Positions 1-9,330 of a stretch of DNA of 64,000 nt are shown here, in pieces. Both the position numbers and the translations under genes were made by a program. The stretch spans positions 11,414-75,413 of the forward strand of contig JAEYJO010000054.1 in the NCBI GenBank assembly GCA_023408815.1, given 5' to 3'. The DNA is from Bacillota bacterium (GTDB lineage: Bacteria; Bacillota; Clostridia; Lachnospirales; Lachnospiraceae). Numbering within the stretch: the first letter of the stretch is position 1; the number at the start of each line of letters is the position of its first letter. A model generated the notes under the pieces. That model worked only from the letters and a program-made list of their open reading frames with translations, did no database searches and was not told the origin of the DNA.

Positions 1-726
1 ACCTGCAGCATATTGGGTGTGGACATCGCGGTGACTAATATGCGGTCTGTAATCGGTTATCTGACCAAGAATCTGGAGAGCCTGCGTGGAGAGTATGTGT
101 GTGTATCCAATGTGCATACTACGGTCATGGCATATAACGACGAAACCTATTGCCGGATCCAGAACGAGGCGGCGCTGGCGATTCCTGACGGTAAGCCGTT
201 GTCTCTCATTTGCAGATTGCGGGGGTATAAGGATGCCCAGCGTGTGGCAGGTCCCGATTTAATGCCCGAGATATTGAAGCTGTCGGAGGAAAAAGGATAC
301 CGTCATTATTTTTATGGAAGTACAGAGGAGACGCTGAGTTCTTTAGAAGCTAATCTTAAGGAGCGTTATCCCAGACTGAATATTGTGGGCATATATTCCC
401 CACCCTTTCGAAAGCTGACGCCGGAGGAGGACGCTGAAATCATGCAGGAAATAAGCAGGGCAAGGCCCGATTTCCTTTGGGTAGGACTGGGAGCGCCTAA
501 GCAGGAGCGCTGGATGTATGAGCATAAAGAGAAGGTTGATGCGGTCATGCTGGGAGTAGGTGCGGCGTTCGATTTCCATGCGGGAACAGCGAAGCGTGCA
601 CCGAAATGGATTCAGGAATTCTATTTGGAATGGCTGTACCGCCTGATTCAAGACCCGAAGCGCTTATTGAAGAGATATGTTCGTTCTAACATACAGTTTA
701 TATGGCTGATACTTACGGGGCGCTGA
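1..726 (+). CDS. WecG/TagA/CpsF family glycosyltransferase, 5' end outside window
   Basis: This family transfers N-acetylmannosamine or a related sugar from a UDP donor onto a polyprenyl-diphosphate-linked GlcNAc acceptor at the inner membrane face, an early step in teichoic acid or exopolysaccharide synthesis. The family signature GxGxPKQE is visible as GLGAPKQERW, and the IPDG motif typical of the family is also present. The frame is open from base 1, and the residues before the first possible start (TTG at 13) read SILGVDI, the usual N-terminal strand of this family, so the true start is probably upstream of the window. The C-terminus (WLYRLIQDPKRL) is the usual membrane-proximal tail. The next gene follows after 37 bases and is probably co-transcribed. 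The exact donor sugar cannot be read from sequence. Confidence 0.92.
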   Translation, partial: TCSILGVDIAVTNMRSVIGYLTKNLESLRGEYVCVSNVHTTVMAYNDETYCRIQNEAALAIPDGKPLSLICRLRGYKDAQRVAGPDLMPEILKLSEEKGYRHYFYGSTEETLSSLEANLKERYPRLNIVGIYSPPFRKLTPEEDAEIMQEISRARPDFLWVGLGAPKQERWMYEHKEKVDAVMLGVGAAFDFHAGTAKRAPKWIQEFYLEWLYRLIQDPKRLLKRYVRSNIQFIWLILTGR

Positions 727-763
727 CCGATTAGGCAGACAAAGGAATCGCGGGAGAGAATCT

Positions 764-1759
764 ATGAATCGATTGGATGAGAATAAAGTTTATTTGATTA
801 CCGGTGGCGCAGGCTTCATCGGTTTTCATTTGTCAGAAAGTCTGCTTAAGAAAGGTGCGAGGGTCATTGGTCTCGACAACATGAACGATTATTATGAGGT
901 TTCGCTAAAAGAAACACGCCTTGCTATTTTGGAAGAATATGAGCATTATATGTTTTGTAAGTGCGATTTGGCGGATAAGGAGAGGCTGTTTTCCGTATTT
1001 GAAAAGGAGAAGCCGGATATCGTTGTCAATCTAGCCGCACAGGCAGGGGTCAGATACAGCATCGACAATCCGGACGTTTACATTCAGTCCAACATAGTGG
1101 GATTTTTCCACATACTGGAGGCCTGCCGCAATTATCCGGTGGATCATCTCGTCTTCGCTTCCTCCAGTTCCGTATACGGAGGAAACGAGAAGATTCCCTT
1201 TTCTACGGAGGATAAGGCGGATCATCCGGTAAGCCTTTATGCGGCGACGAAGAAATCCAATGAACTGATGGCATATTCTTACAGCAAGCTGTATAAGATT
1301 CCGGTTACCGGGCTTAGATTCTTCACAGTATACGGCCCTTATGGAAGACCGGATATGGCGTGCTATAAATTTGCGTTAAAAATCATGAAGGACGAGCCCA
1401 TCCAGATTTATAATGACGGTGATATGTATCGTGATTTCACTTATATTGACGACATTGTAGAGGGAGTGGAAAATATCCTCTGCAACCCCCAGAGCCAAGA
1501 TGAGAAGGGGGCCTTATATAAGATTTACAATATTGGCAATAATAAGCCGGAGAAACTGATGGACTTTATTTCAGTCTTGGAAAGATGCCTCGGTAAGGAG
1601 GCTCAAAAGGAATTTCTTCCGATGCAGCCGGGAGATGTATACCGGACGTATGCGGATGTCTCCCAGTTGGAGAAGGATTTCGGCTTTAAACCGGATACCT
1701 CTATGGAAGAGGGGGTTAAGAAATTTACGGATTGGTTTAAGGAGTATTATGAATATTAA
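764..1759 (+). CDS. NAD-dependent sugar epimerase, UDP-glucuronate 4-epimerase-like
   Basis: Cytoplasmic short-chain dehydrogenase of the extended type, 331 aa. The Rossmann glycine motif GGAGFIGFH lies near residues 15-23, followed by the SSSSVYGG active-site region and the catalytic YxxxK (YAATKK) near residue 159. The segments DNMNDYYEVSLK and FFTVYGPYGRPDMA are typical of the CapI/UDP-glucuronate epimerase subgroup, which interconverts UDP-glucuronate and UDP-galacturonate; this assignment is by family resemblance. UDP-glucose 4-epimerase is the main alternative. The end overlaps the following GtrA-like gene by 11 bases, so the two are translationally coupled. Confidence 0.9.
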   Translation: MNRLDENKVYLITGGAGFIGFHLSESLLKKGARVIGLDNMNDYYEVSLKETRLAILEEYEHYMFCKCDLADKERLFSVFEKEKPDIVVNLAAQAGVRYSIDNPDVYIQSNIVGFFHILEACRNYPVDHLVFASSSSVYGGNEKIPFSTEDKADHPVSLYAATKKSNELMAYSYSKLYKIPVTGLRFFTVYGPYGRPDMACYKFALKIMKDEPIQIYNDGDMYRDFTYIDDIVEGVENILCNPQSQDEKGALYKIYNIGNNKPEKLMDFISVLERCLGKEAQKEFLPMQPGDVYRTYADVSQLEKDFGFKPDTSMEEGVKKFTDWFKEYYEY

Positions 1760-2198
1760 GAAGTTATTTGACGAAGTACTGCATTTTGGTATGATAGGAG
1801 TTATCAATACGCTGCTGGGATTTTTCCTTATCATGGTTTTTTATAACATTCTGCATCTGAATTATTGGGTGGCCAGCGCTACCTCTTATGTGATCGGAAG
1901 TGTTTTTTCCTATTTTGCCAATAAGAAGCTTACTTTTAAGGTTCAGGAGAGCAGCAGGGCTTATGTGATTAAATTTGCGCTCAATATTGCAGTATGTTAC
2001 TTTCTTGCCTATGGCATTGCCAAACCGTTAGTGAAAAGCGTTCTGAGCGGATATTCCCAGACAATCGTGGAGAATATAGCAATTATCATAGGGATGGGAA
2101 TGTTCATTGTCTTTAATTTTATCGGGCAAAAGTTTTTTGTTTTTGGAAATAAGGACAATAACATCAATAATTCGCAGGATGGAATGGAAAGCAAATGA
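1749..2198 (+). CDS. GtrA-like membrane protein
   Basis: Small integral membrane protein of 149 aa with four predicted membrane segments, the usual size and layout of the GtrA/DPMS family. These proteins help move polyprenyl-phosphate-linked sugars across the membrane for GT-C enzymes that use them outside. The motif FGMIGVINTLLGF followed by SYVIGSVFSYFANKKLTF is characteristic. The frame is open upstream to 1635, but the ATG at 1749 starts exactly where the family starts. It overlaps the epimerase stop by 11 bases and the next gene by 4 (ATGA). The polyprenyl-phosphate glycosyltransferase at 16512 is a plausible functional partner. Confidence 0.9.
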   Translation: MNIKKLFDEVLHFGMIGVINTLLGFFLIMVFYNILHLNYWVASATSYVIGSVFSYFANKKLTFKVQESSRAYVIKFALNIAVCYFLAYGIAKPLVKSVLSGYSQTIVENIAIIIGMGMFIVFNFIGQKFFVFGNKDNNINNSQDGMESK

Positions 2199-3430
2199 AA
2201 ATAGTAAAGTATCTGATACTGGGAGCAGGACCGGCGGGACTGGCATTTGCAAACCGGTTGAAACAAATGGGTGAGGAATCCTTTCTTGTTCTGGAAAAAG
2301 AAGAAGAGGCGGGCGGCTTATGCCGCAGTATGCAGGTGGATGGTTCTCCGCTGGATATAGGCGGCGGGCATTTTCTGGATGTGAGAAGGCCTAAGGTAGT
2401 GGAATTCTTATTCGGCTTTATGCCGAAGGAGGAGTGGGATACGTATGAACGTGACTCGAGAATCTCCTTTGACGGAGGTTTTATTCATCATCCCTTCGAG
2501 GCCAATATATGGGAGATGAAGCCGGAGAAACAGAAGGAATATTTGGAATCCATCGCGGACGCTGGCTGCAATAAGGGTGAAGCGATGCCGGAAGAGTTTG
2601 TGGATTGGATTTACTGGAAGCTGGGGCGAAAGATCGCGGAGGATTACATGCTTCCTTACAACGAGAAAATGTTCGGCAGCAATTTAAACGCCTTGGGGAC
2701 TTATTGGCTGGAGAAGCTGCCAGGCGTTTCTTATGAGGAGACGAAGCGCAGCTGTGAAGAGAAAAGAGCGTACGGCAAGCAGCCAGGGCATGCCCGATTT
2801 TATTATCCGAAAAAGTACGGTTATGGAGAACTTTGGCTCAGAATGCAGGAGGCAGTTCAGGATAAAATAATGCTCGGTGCGGCTGTAAACATGCTTAGCC
2901 TGACGGAAAAGACAGTAGCCTGCCTGGATGGGAGCAGCTACGCCGGAGAAAATATTATAACTACCATACCGTGGATGGAATTTGCACATATAGAAGGAAT
3001 GTCCGAGGATATGAAAGCGGACATCGGAAGGTTAAAATATTGCTCTACACAGATTGAATACAACCCGGAGCGTCTGGATACTCAGGCACATTGGATTTAT
3101 TACCCTCAGAGGGAGATTTCCTATCACAGGATATTGGTACGACATAATTTCTGCCCGGACTCCAAAGGATATTGGACGGAGACAAACAAGGACAGAATCC
3201 TGCCTGCGGGCGGAAGCTTCCGGTACATGAATGAATATGCTTATCCGTTAAATACGGTTGATAAGCCGGGGATTATGGGGCGGCTGTTGGCCTATGCAAA
3301 AAAGGAGAGGGTTTATGGCCTTGGCAGATGGGGAGAGCATGAGCATTACAACTCTGACGCTGTGGTGGAGCTTTCCATGAAGATGGCTGAAGAGCTTTTA
3401 GAAAGGAATGGCAATTCATATGAACCGTGA
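2195..3430 (+). CDS. FAD-dependent oxidoreductase of the protoporphyrinogen oxidase/UDP-galactopyranose mutase type
   Basis: Cytoplasmic flavoprotein, 411 aa. The N-terminus has the dinucleotide-binding motif LGAGPAGLAFANRL, then EKEEEAGGLCRS and DIGGGHFL, the pattern shared by the amine-oxidase superfamily and UDP-galactopyranose mutase-like proteins. Such proteins are common in polysaccharide clusters, where they are thought to act on nucleotide sugars or polyprenyl-linked sugars; the substrate is not known here. The start codon sits in an ATGA overlap with the GtrA-like gene, so it is translationally coupled. A second, distantly related flavoprotein lies on the minus strand at 24438-26030. 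Confidence 0.85.
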   Translation: MKIVKYLILGAGPAGLAFANRLKQMGEESFLVLEKEEEAGGLCRSMQVDGSPLDIGGGHFLDVRRPKVVEFLFGFMPKEEWDTYERDSRISFDGGFIHHPFEANIWEMKPEKQKEYLESIADAGCNKGEAMPEEFVDWIYWKLGRKIAEDYMLPYNEKMFGSNLNALGTYWLEKLPGVSYEETKRSCEEKRAYGKQPGHARFYYPKKYGYGELWLRMQEAVQDKIMLGAAVNMLSLTEKTVACLDGSSYAGENIITTIPWMEFAHIEGMSEDMKADIGRLKYCSTQIEYNPERLDTQAHWIYYPQREISYHRILVRHNFCPDSKGYWTETNKDRILPAGGSFRYMNEYAYPLNTVDKPGIMGRLLAYAKKERVYGLGRWGEHEHYNSDAVVELSMKMAEELLERNGNSYEP

Positions 3431-4787
3431 CGCTTTTGATATAAAGAACGAAAATTTTAGGAGAATCATTTTTTATTTCTTAATTGCAGTTTCTTTTTTG
3501 ATGATTTTCATTTACAATGCGTTTACTCCGGCAATGACCGACGATTTGTCCTATGGGAAAATCGTTGCGGGTGCCGGCTCCTTTCTTGACTTGATCAGAC
3601 AGGAGATGCAGCAATATGCCACATGGACGGGAAGAAGCGTCAACCATATGATACTCCGTACCTTCTTAACAGGAGATAAATGGATTTTTAATATCTTCAA
3701 CAGTATGGCGTTCGTGGCACTTACGCTTTTTATGTATTACAACATCGAATTCAAGAAAAAGTACGACGTTTTCGTATATCTTCTTATCAACCTTTTTCTC
3801 TGGACTTTTTCCGTGTCTTTTGCCCAGACGGTTTTGTGGGAAACGGGAGCCTGTAATTATTTATGGGGGAGCACGATTATCCTGGGGTATATTTCGGCGT
3901 TTCGCTATTGCCTGAAGAAGGATTACAGAGATTCGCAGCAGACGGCGCCTGCAATTGGCTTGCTCCTCATGGGAATTGTGGCCGGCTGGTGTAATGAGAA
4001 TACCTCCGGCGGCTGTATTCTGCTGACACTCATATGGATCGGCTTTTATTTCTGGGAGAAGAAAAAGGTGCGCCTCTGGATGTTGAGCGGAGTGGTGGGA
4101 AATATGATCGGCTTTCTCTTCATGATACTGGCACCGGGAAATGCTAACAGGCAGCAGTATATGGAGGAAGAACATACGGGGCTTTTTGCGATCGCTTCCA
4201 GATGGTTGAAATGCAACCTGGCGATTCGAAATCACTTTTTCATTCTTCTGGCGATCTGCATTGTGGTGTTTGTTCTTGTCAGACTGCAGCAGAACCAGTG
4301 GAAACGCAGCAAGAACATGCTCACTTTTTTCTTTGTTTTTGTAGCCACCTGCTACGCGCTTGTGTTAACTCCTGAACCGGTGGCAAGAGCTTATTTCGGA
4401 GCCGGAATTTTCCTCATGATTAGTTGTATTCAGGGGATTGTGGATGTATCGGACAAGGATTTGTATCTGAAGGCGATGAAAATAGGAATAACTGCTATCT
4501 TTACCCTTTCCTTCCTCTTTACGTATATGGACAGCGGGGCGAATCTGGTGAGGATCTATAGGGAGAGCGAGGAGAGATTTGCTTATATCGAAGAGCAGAA
4601 GGCGGCAGGCAATATGGACATTACTGTACCGCTGCTGCGCCCGGCCTTTGAGACGAAGTACAGTGACGCTTACAATTCAGAGCTCAGTGAAGACAGCGGT
4701 TATTGGATAAATGTCGCATATGCTACTTATTATGAAGTAAATAGCATCTTAGCAGTTCCCAGAGAAGACTGGGAACAAATAAAGTAA
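3420..4787 (+). CDS. Polytopic membrane protein, DUF6056-like (putative GT-C glycosyltransferase)
   Basis: Integral membrane protein of about 455 aa with roughly ten hydrophobic segments. Near the N-terminus it has AMTDDLSYG, an acidic motif in the first outer loop as in GT-C enzymes, followed by WTGRSVNH; the middle has WETGACNYLWG and NENTSGG. These match my memory of the DUF6056 family. Its role is inferred to be sugar transfer on the outer membrane face. Two starts are possible: ATG 3408 directly abuts an AAAGGA, whereas ATG 3420 lies 12 bases after it; I prefer 3420. The gene overlaps the flavoprotein gene, so these belong to one operon. A hairpin repeat follows the stop. Confidence 0.8.
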   Translation: MNRDAFDIKNENFRRIIFYFLIAVSFLMIFIYNAFTPAMTDDLSYGKIVAGAGSFLDLIRQEMQQYATWTGRSVNHMILRTFLTGDKWIFNIFNSMAFVALTLFMYYNIEFKKKYDVFVYLLINLFLWTFSVSFAQTVLWETGACNYLWGSTIILGYISAFRYCLKKDYRDSQQTAPAIGLLLMGIVAGWCNENTSGGCILLTLIWIGFYFWEKKKVRLWMLSGVVGNMIGFLFMILAPGNANRQQYMEEEHTGLFAIASRWLKCNLAIRNHFFILLAICIVVFVLVRLQQNQWKRSKNMLTFFFVFVATCYALVLTPEPVARAYFGAGIFLMISCIQGIVDVSDKDLYLKAMKIGITAIFTLSFLFTYMDSGANLVRIYRESEERFAYIEEQKAAGNMDITVPLLRPAFETKYSDAYNSELSEDSGYWINVAYATYYEVNSILAVPREDWEQIK

Positions 4788-4792
4788 ACAAA

Positions 4793-4823
4793 AATTACTA
4801 TGAGCCGCAGGCTGAGTAGTAAC
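4793..4823. repeat. Short intergenic hairpin repeat, copy A
   Basis: Imperfect palindrome between two convergent genes. Outer arms TTACTA and TAGTAA enclose inner arms AGCC and GGCT around GCA. The core (GCCGCAGGCTGA) also occurs at 27073-27104 and 51874-51908, and a related inverted copy is at 14826-14860. It could act as a weak bidirectional terminator or a dispersed REP-like element. Confidence 0.7.
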
Positions 4824-4825
4824 AA

Positions 4826-6082
4826 TTAAAATGATATTGTGTGCAGGAGCCTATACACAGAAGAGAAGAACACTGGTGCGTCCGGCAGAAGCGTCGTCTG
4901 GAACTTGCTTAAGGAAGCCATCCAGAGTCCTGCAGCGATAAAGAGATAAGGATGCTTGTAAAAGCAGGTGCGAAGCTCTATAAGGCCTGTCAAAACCACA
5001 GCATCCTTTTTGGCGGCCAAAAGAACGATTTGCAGCGCCTGAACAGTAAGGAAAGCGCCGAACCAACGTCCCCAGTCGATGGCAAGTAAAAATGCGGGAA
5101 TGAAACACAAGTGGCTTAATAAAAACAAGGAATATTTTAATTTTGCCGTACCTGCCGCCTTTAAAATGCGATTCCAAAGGTAGCCGTAGATAAGCGCCAG
5201 AGGCGACAGAAGAAAAATGGTCACCACACCATAACGAATGCGCTCCGGGAGCTGGTTCAGCATAAGTTCGTAAAAGGCGGTGTCGATGGTGGAAAAATAT
5301 TCATATCGAAGCGCTGTTTCGTTTACATTCAAGTCTGTCCTGGCAGATAAGAGGGCGAAAAGATCATCTAATGTGCCAACATTCAGCTGAGAGAAGATCT
5401 GCAGATAAATAAAAGCTATACACAAAAGAAAAAGGCCGTGGATTCCTAGAACAAAATCGGATTTTCTGCACTTTTCAGAGACGGTATCCACAAACATGGT
5501 AAATAAAAGCGGCAGGAAAATAAACATAAATACTTGGTGGACGCAGAGGGCTATGAGGCCGATAATGGTAAAGGAAATCAGCCGTATTGTCACAGAAGAT
5601 ATTTTTATGTAAAGAATGGCGGCGAAAACGGTCAGTATGATGAGATATAGGTCGAATCTACCCATATTTTCACTCGTCCACAGGTAAGCAGGAGAGCCTG
5701 GGCTCAGCAGATAAAGTGTGATTAGAAGGAGCAAAGCTGTGTTCGCAGGCAGCTTGTCCGTTCTTCTTAAGGCTGAGCCGAGGACATAGGAAATAAGCAC
5801 CAGAAATACGATAATGGAACAAAACACAAAAGTATATGCGCTTTCAGCAGGCAAGTAGTCCGGATAAAACAAACGCAGCAGGGAACCGATGAGCAGCCTG
5901 GAATCGAAGCCGAGAGAATAGTCCATTACATACCAGCCGCTGTTCCAATCATGAAGGGCGGACGGCGCCTGACTAAGAAAGGATAGAAGGAGAAAGAGAA
6001 AAATGCAGCCTTCTCTGCGGAATGAGTAACATCTGGATAAAAATTTATGGATGAATACTTTGCTTTTTGTGGTGGTTATCAT
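4826..6082 (-). CDS. Polytopic membrane protein of unknown family
   Basis: Integral membrane protein of 418 aa with about ten hydrophobic segments. I do not recognise a named domain. The first outer loop carries WNSGWYVMDYSLGFDSRLLIG, and a later loop has SPGSPAYLWTSENMGRFDLY, a layout that resembles GT-C sugar transferases or polymerases in neighbouring genes. It has its own orientation and promoter, and ends against the preceding cluster at a hairpin repeat. A GGAGG ribosome site lies about nine bases upstream of the ATG at 6082. A role in surface glycan assembly is inferred only from the neighbours. Confidence 0.75.
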   Translation of the reverse strand: MITTTKSKVFIHKFLSRCYSFRREGCIFLFLLLSFLSQAPSALHDWNSGWYVMDYSLGFDSRLLIGSLLRLFYPDYLPAESAYTFVFCSIIVFLVLISYVLGSALRRTDKLPANTALLLLITLYLLSPGSPAYLWTSENMGRFDLYLIILTVFAAILYIKISSVTIRLISFTIIGLIALCVHQVFMFIFLPLLFTMFVDTVSEKCRKSDFVLGIHGLFLLCIAFIYLQIFSQLNVGTLDDLFALLSARTDLNVNETALRYEYFSTIDTAFYELMLNQLPERIRYGVVTIFLLSPLALIYGYLWNRILKAAGTAKLKYSLFLLSHLCFIPAFLLAIDWGRWFGAFLTVQALQIVLLAAKKDAVVLTGLIELRTCFYKHPYLFIAAGLWMASLSKFQTTLLPDAPVFFSSVYRLLHTISF

Positions 6083-6111
6083 GTGTATACCTCCGGTATT
6101 TTATAAAGTTA

Positions 6112-6140
6112 ACTGTAACACACCTCCTTTCGTTTGACAA
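6112..6140 (-). promoter_or_regulatory. Probable promoter for the membrane protein gene at 4826-6082
   Basis: Reading the minus strand, TTGTCA (6135-6140) and TACAGT (6112-6117) are separated by 17 bases, upstream of the GGAGG and ATG at 6082. The -10 is only a fair match. It nearly abuts the plus-strand promoter of the divergent gene. Confidence 0.45.
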
Positions 6141-6148
6141 TTCTGCTT

Positions 6149-6177
6149 TTGACTTTAGGTGCGGCATGTATTAATAT
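6149..6177 (+). promoter_or_regulatory. Probable promoter for the gene at 6244
   Basis: TTGACT (6149-6154) and TAATAT (6172-6177) with a 17-base spacer lie about 65 bases before the start of the DUF6311-like gene. The match is good for a vegetative sigma factor. Confidence 0.6.
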
Positions 6178-6243
6178 TGTGTAGGAAGATTGAAAAAATT
6201 CGAATCCGCCAGAGCGGACAGGGGGTATAAGGTTGAAAGGAGC

Positions 6244-8274
6244 ATGGGTAGAAAGATGAAAAAGAAGTTTGTTGAAAATAAGCCTGTGTGGATTTGTGCG
6301 CTGTTGGGAGCGGCAGTATTTGTACTGATTTACGGCATACATATTTTGAATCCCTGCTATACGGACTGGCTGATGACCAGCGAAGACGGAGACTTGACAC
6401 AGCACTATCTTGGCTGGAAATTTTTCAGACATGCGAGTTGGAAATTTCCCGTCGGACTCATCGATACGATGGCATATCCTAACGCGACCTCTGTTATCTT
6501 TACCGATTCCATCCCGCTTTTTGCTGTGTTTTTTAAGGCGATTCGCTTTTTGCTGCCGGCACAGTTTCAGTATTTTGGCTGGTTCGGACTCTTATGTTTT
6601 GTGCTTCAGGGCGGAATCGGTGCGGTACTTGTGAAGAAATATTTGAAGAACGATTTTTTGATAGTACTGGGCGGTATGTTGTTTATACTGAGTCCCGCGT
6701 TTATTGACAGAATGTACTGGATGACGTCACTTTCCGCTCACTTTTTATGTCTGCTGGCGCTTACGTTTATCGTATATTACGATGAAGTATTTGGGAAGAC
6801 GAAGAATGCGCTGATCGGCTGGGCAATAGTAGGAGCGCTGTGCGGTAGTATTCACATATATTTTCTGCCCATGTGCGGAATTATCCTTCTCGGATTTATG
6901 CTGATCGACTTCGTGAGAGGAAAGAAAAAGTGGAAAGTGCTGCTGCCTTTTTTATCCTACATTGGGGCAGCTTTGACTGTGGTTTTCCTCCTGGGGGGCT
7001 TTGGCTCGGGAATGAAGGCCGGGAATGACGGAGTAGGGTATTACAGCTTTAATTTGAACGGATTTTTTAACCCTCAGGGATGGTCCGGTTATTGGAAGGA
7101 CATGCCTTATACGGACAGCCAATACGAGGGCTTCGCTTACTTGGGGCTTGGGATTTTGGTGCTGCTTTTTATTTCCGTATGTCTGTGGCTGAGCAGTGCA
7201 GCGATGAAGAAAGTGCATATATCCATATGGATGGAAGCGCATATCCAGGGACTGGCATATGTGCTTATCATCATGGTTACCCTTATTGTATCAGCTTCCA
7301 ATATCGTGATGTACAACGACAAGGTATTGTATGAGCTGCCCGTTTCGGGATTTATTTATAAAATATGGAGTATCTTTCGGGCTACGGGACGCCTGATATG
7401 GCCGGTGGTATATCTGCTCGTGCTTGGTGCAGTATGCCTGGATATAAAGGTGACAGGCAAGAGGGCGAAGGGTATTTTGCTGACGCTTTGCCTGCTTTTA
7501 CAGATTGCAGATATCAGGGGAATGCTGGCCCGGAAGAATGAGGTATACAATAAAGTGGACAGCTATCAGACCTTACTGCCCTCAGAGGATTGGAGAATGC
7601 TCGCCGAGGAGACGGATGCAGAGCATATATGCTTTGTATCGGATGTGGCAAACAGCAGGAAGCTATTGTTTTCCTTCGGCGATTATGGGTCAGATTACGG
7701 GCTGACCTTGAGCAATTTCTATTTTGCCAGGTCCATCGGTGATAAGGAGATTATAGCTCGGGATGCGGCTCTGCAGGAGCTTCCGGCGGATACCATTTTT
7801 ATCTTTTTCAAAAATGAGGCGCAGAAGTGTCTGAACTACGAAATGAATTATTATGAGATAGACGGACTGATCGTCGGATGCAGTGTTCCTCTCGGAGATA
7901 TGGAGCCCCTTACCGGGAAAGACTTGACCACCTACCGCTATGAGCTTGAAAGCGGCCAGTTTATGAATAATGGAGAGGTGGTGGACGGCGCATGGATTAT
8001 ACACCCTTATGGAAATACCTACGGACCGTATCTGAATGCGGAGGCGGGAAAATATAAGGTTACGGTAACGGGAAGCAATCTCGCAGCCGCAGAGATAAAA
8101 TGTTATTACAGCGGAGGAGATAAGATACTCGAACCGCAGAATGTACTTCCCGGAGACACTCAGGTGACTTGTGAAGTGGAGCTTTCCGAGCACGCCGAGG
8201 ATTTGGAATTTGCCTTATGGAATGTAGGCGGTGCAGATATGGTCGTTTCCGGCATCATAATTGAAAAAAAATAG
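6244..8274 (+). CDS. Large membrane protein, DUF6311-like (putative GT-C glycosyltransferase)
   Basis: Membrane protein of about 676 aa: roughly twelve hydrophobic segments in the first 430 residues, then a soluble C-terminal part of about 240 residues ending in a beta-rich section (AEAGKYKVTVTG). The early outer loop has SEDGDLTQHYLGWKFFR and later FTDSIPL, which fits the DUF6311 family of presumed polyprenyl-phosphate-sugar-dependent glycosyltransferases. The open frame begins at TTG 6190, but an AAAGGAG lies just before ATG 6244 and a second ATG follows at 6256, so the start is one of these two. It is convergent with the SGNH gene that ends nine bases away. The acceptor is unknown. Confidence 0.82.
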   Translation: MGRKMKKKFVENKPVWICALLGAAVFVLIYGIHILNPCYTDWLMTSEDGDLTQHYLGWKFFRHASWKFPVGLIDTMAYPNATSVIFTDSIPLFAVFFKAIRFLLPAQFQYFGWFGLLCFVLQGGIGAVLVKKYLKNDFLIVLGGMLFILSPAFIDRMYWMTSLSAHFLCLLALTFIVYYDEVFGKTKNALIGWAIVGALCGSIHIYFLPMCGIILLGFMLIDFVRGKKKWKVLLPFLSYIGAALTVVFLLGGFGSGMKAGNDGVGYYSFNLNGFFNPQGWSGYWKDMPYTDSQYEGFAYLGLGILVLLFISVCLWLSSAAMKKVHISIWMEAHIQGLAYVLIIMVTLIVSASNIVMYNDKVLYELPVSGFIYKIWSIFRATGRLIWPVVYLLVLGAVCLDIKVTGKRAKGILLTLCLLLQIADIRGMLARKNEVYNKVDSYQTLLPSEDWRMLAEETDAEHICFVSDVANSRKLLFSFGDYGSDYGLTLSNFYFARSIGDKEIIARDAALQELPADTIFIFFKNEAQKCLNYEMNYYEIDGLIVGCSVPLGDMEPLTGKDLTTYRYELESGQFMNNGEVVDGAWIIHPYGNTYGPYLNAEAGKYKVTVTGSNLAAAEIKCYYSGGDKILEPQNVLPGDTQVTCEVELSEHAEDLEFALWNVGGADMVVSGIIIEKK

Positions 8275-8283
8275 AAAATATTT

Positions 8284-9330
8284 TTAATTAGGAGGCTGCC
8301 AGCTAGGGTCTCCACTATGAATAGGGTCATTATTTTGAAGAAATTCCCGGTATTCGGGGATTTCTTCTTTTATTATATTCATAAAAGCGTTTGCCCCCTC
8401 CGTGTTTAAGTGATCCGCATCCGCAAAATATTCCAGATGGCCGGTAAAACGCTCGTCCTGCGAATAATCATAATAAGCAACGCCGGTGGCGTCTGTTACG
8501 GCATGAATAGTATCATAAAACTCCGTTTTGAATTCAGAGGAAACCATATCCGTATAATAGGTGGTGTAGGGCGTAGTAATGAGTACGGGAGTAATGTCGT
8601 TTTCCATACAGAGATTTATAATTTCATATAGATTATCTATGCGCTCCTGCATGAAATACTCTTCTTTGTTTTCCATATGTCTTTGGTACCGGCTCACAGC
8701 CTTTTCGTAAAACTGAGCTGCCAACTCCTCGGAAGTGGGAGCATCGCTTTCTGCGGCAAAAGCTTTTAACGGCAGGAAAGGAGATAAAACACCCGCGGGA
8801 AATATTTTCACAATATCCTCTCCTGCGGACAGAATGGGCAGCCTGTGTGTTACCAGATCGACATAAGGGCTGTAGTCGGGGATATACCGGGGAGAGAGGA
8901 ATGTGTAATATTTAGCGTTCAGCGACTGCATTTCCGTTTCGTTAACCACTTCGTTGTTAAAGGAAAAGTAAGAAATCGGAATGAACAGAATACTGTCTTT
9001 GGCAAAATGCTCCCTATACATGGAAAGTATTGCGAGATCGTAGTTATAGGTCTGGCTCGCCATGGCGAAGTTGAAGCATTCGTAGCCGGCCTGTTTTGTC
9101 AGCTCCTCATAATAAAAAGCATATTCACCATGAGAGCTTCCAATATTGGCAATCTGGATATTGTTATAGGTGGAATCCATATAGTCGAACTTGTGCGCAT
9201 CGGCATAAGGGTCTTCCATCACTTGCTTATAGCGGTAATTTAACAACAGCAGAAGCAAAAAGGTGATGCCGCTTACTGCGATACACTTCACGATAAAATA
9301 CAGGTAAGACTTTTTCATAAGCTCCATCAA
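8284..9330 (-). CDS. SGNH/DltD-like protein, partner of MBOAT acyltransferase
   Basis: Membrane-anchored protein of 348 aa: one N-terminal hydrophobic segment (about residues 9-30), then an extracellular SGNH-type fold. Block I reads IANIGSSHG with the candidate nucleophile Ser66, and a C-terminal DADH supplies the Asp/His pair seen in SGNH hydrolases and in AlgX/AlgJ/DltD proteins. Its start overlaps the stop of the MBOAT gene by four bases, the standard pairing in which the MBOAT moves an acyl group across the membrane and the SGNH protein transfers it to, or removes it from, a surface polymer. Acetyl is the usual group, but this is not proven here. Confidence 0.85.
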   Translation of the reverse strand: MMELMKKSYLYFIVKCIAVSGITFLLLLLLNYRYKQVMEDPYADAHKFDYMDSTYNNIQIANIGSSHGEYAFYYEELTKQAGYECFNFAMASQTYNYDLAILSMYREHFAKDSILFIPISYFSFNNEVVNETEMQSLNAKYYTFLSPRYIPDYSPYVDLVTHRLPILSAGEDIVKIFPAGVLSPFLPLKAFAAESDAPTSEELAAQFYEKAVSRYQRHMENKEEYFMQERIDNLYEIINLCMENDITPVLITTPYTTYYTDMVSSEFKTEFYDTIHAVTDATGVAYYDYSQDERFTGHLEYFADADHLNTEGANAFMNIIKEEIPEYREFLQNNDPIHSGDPSWQPPN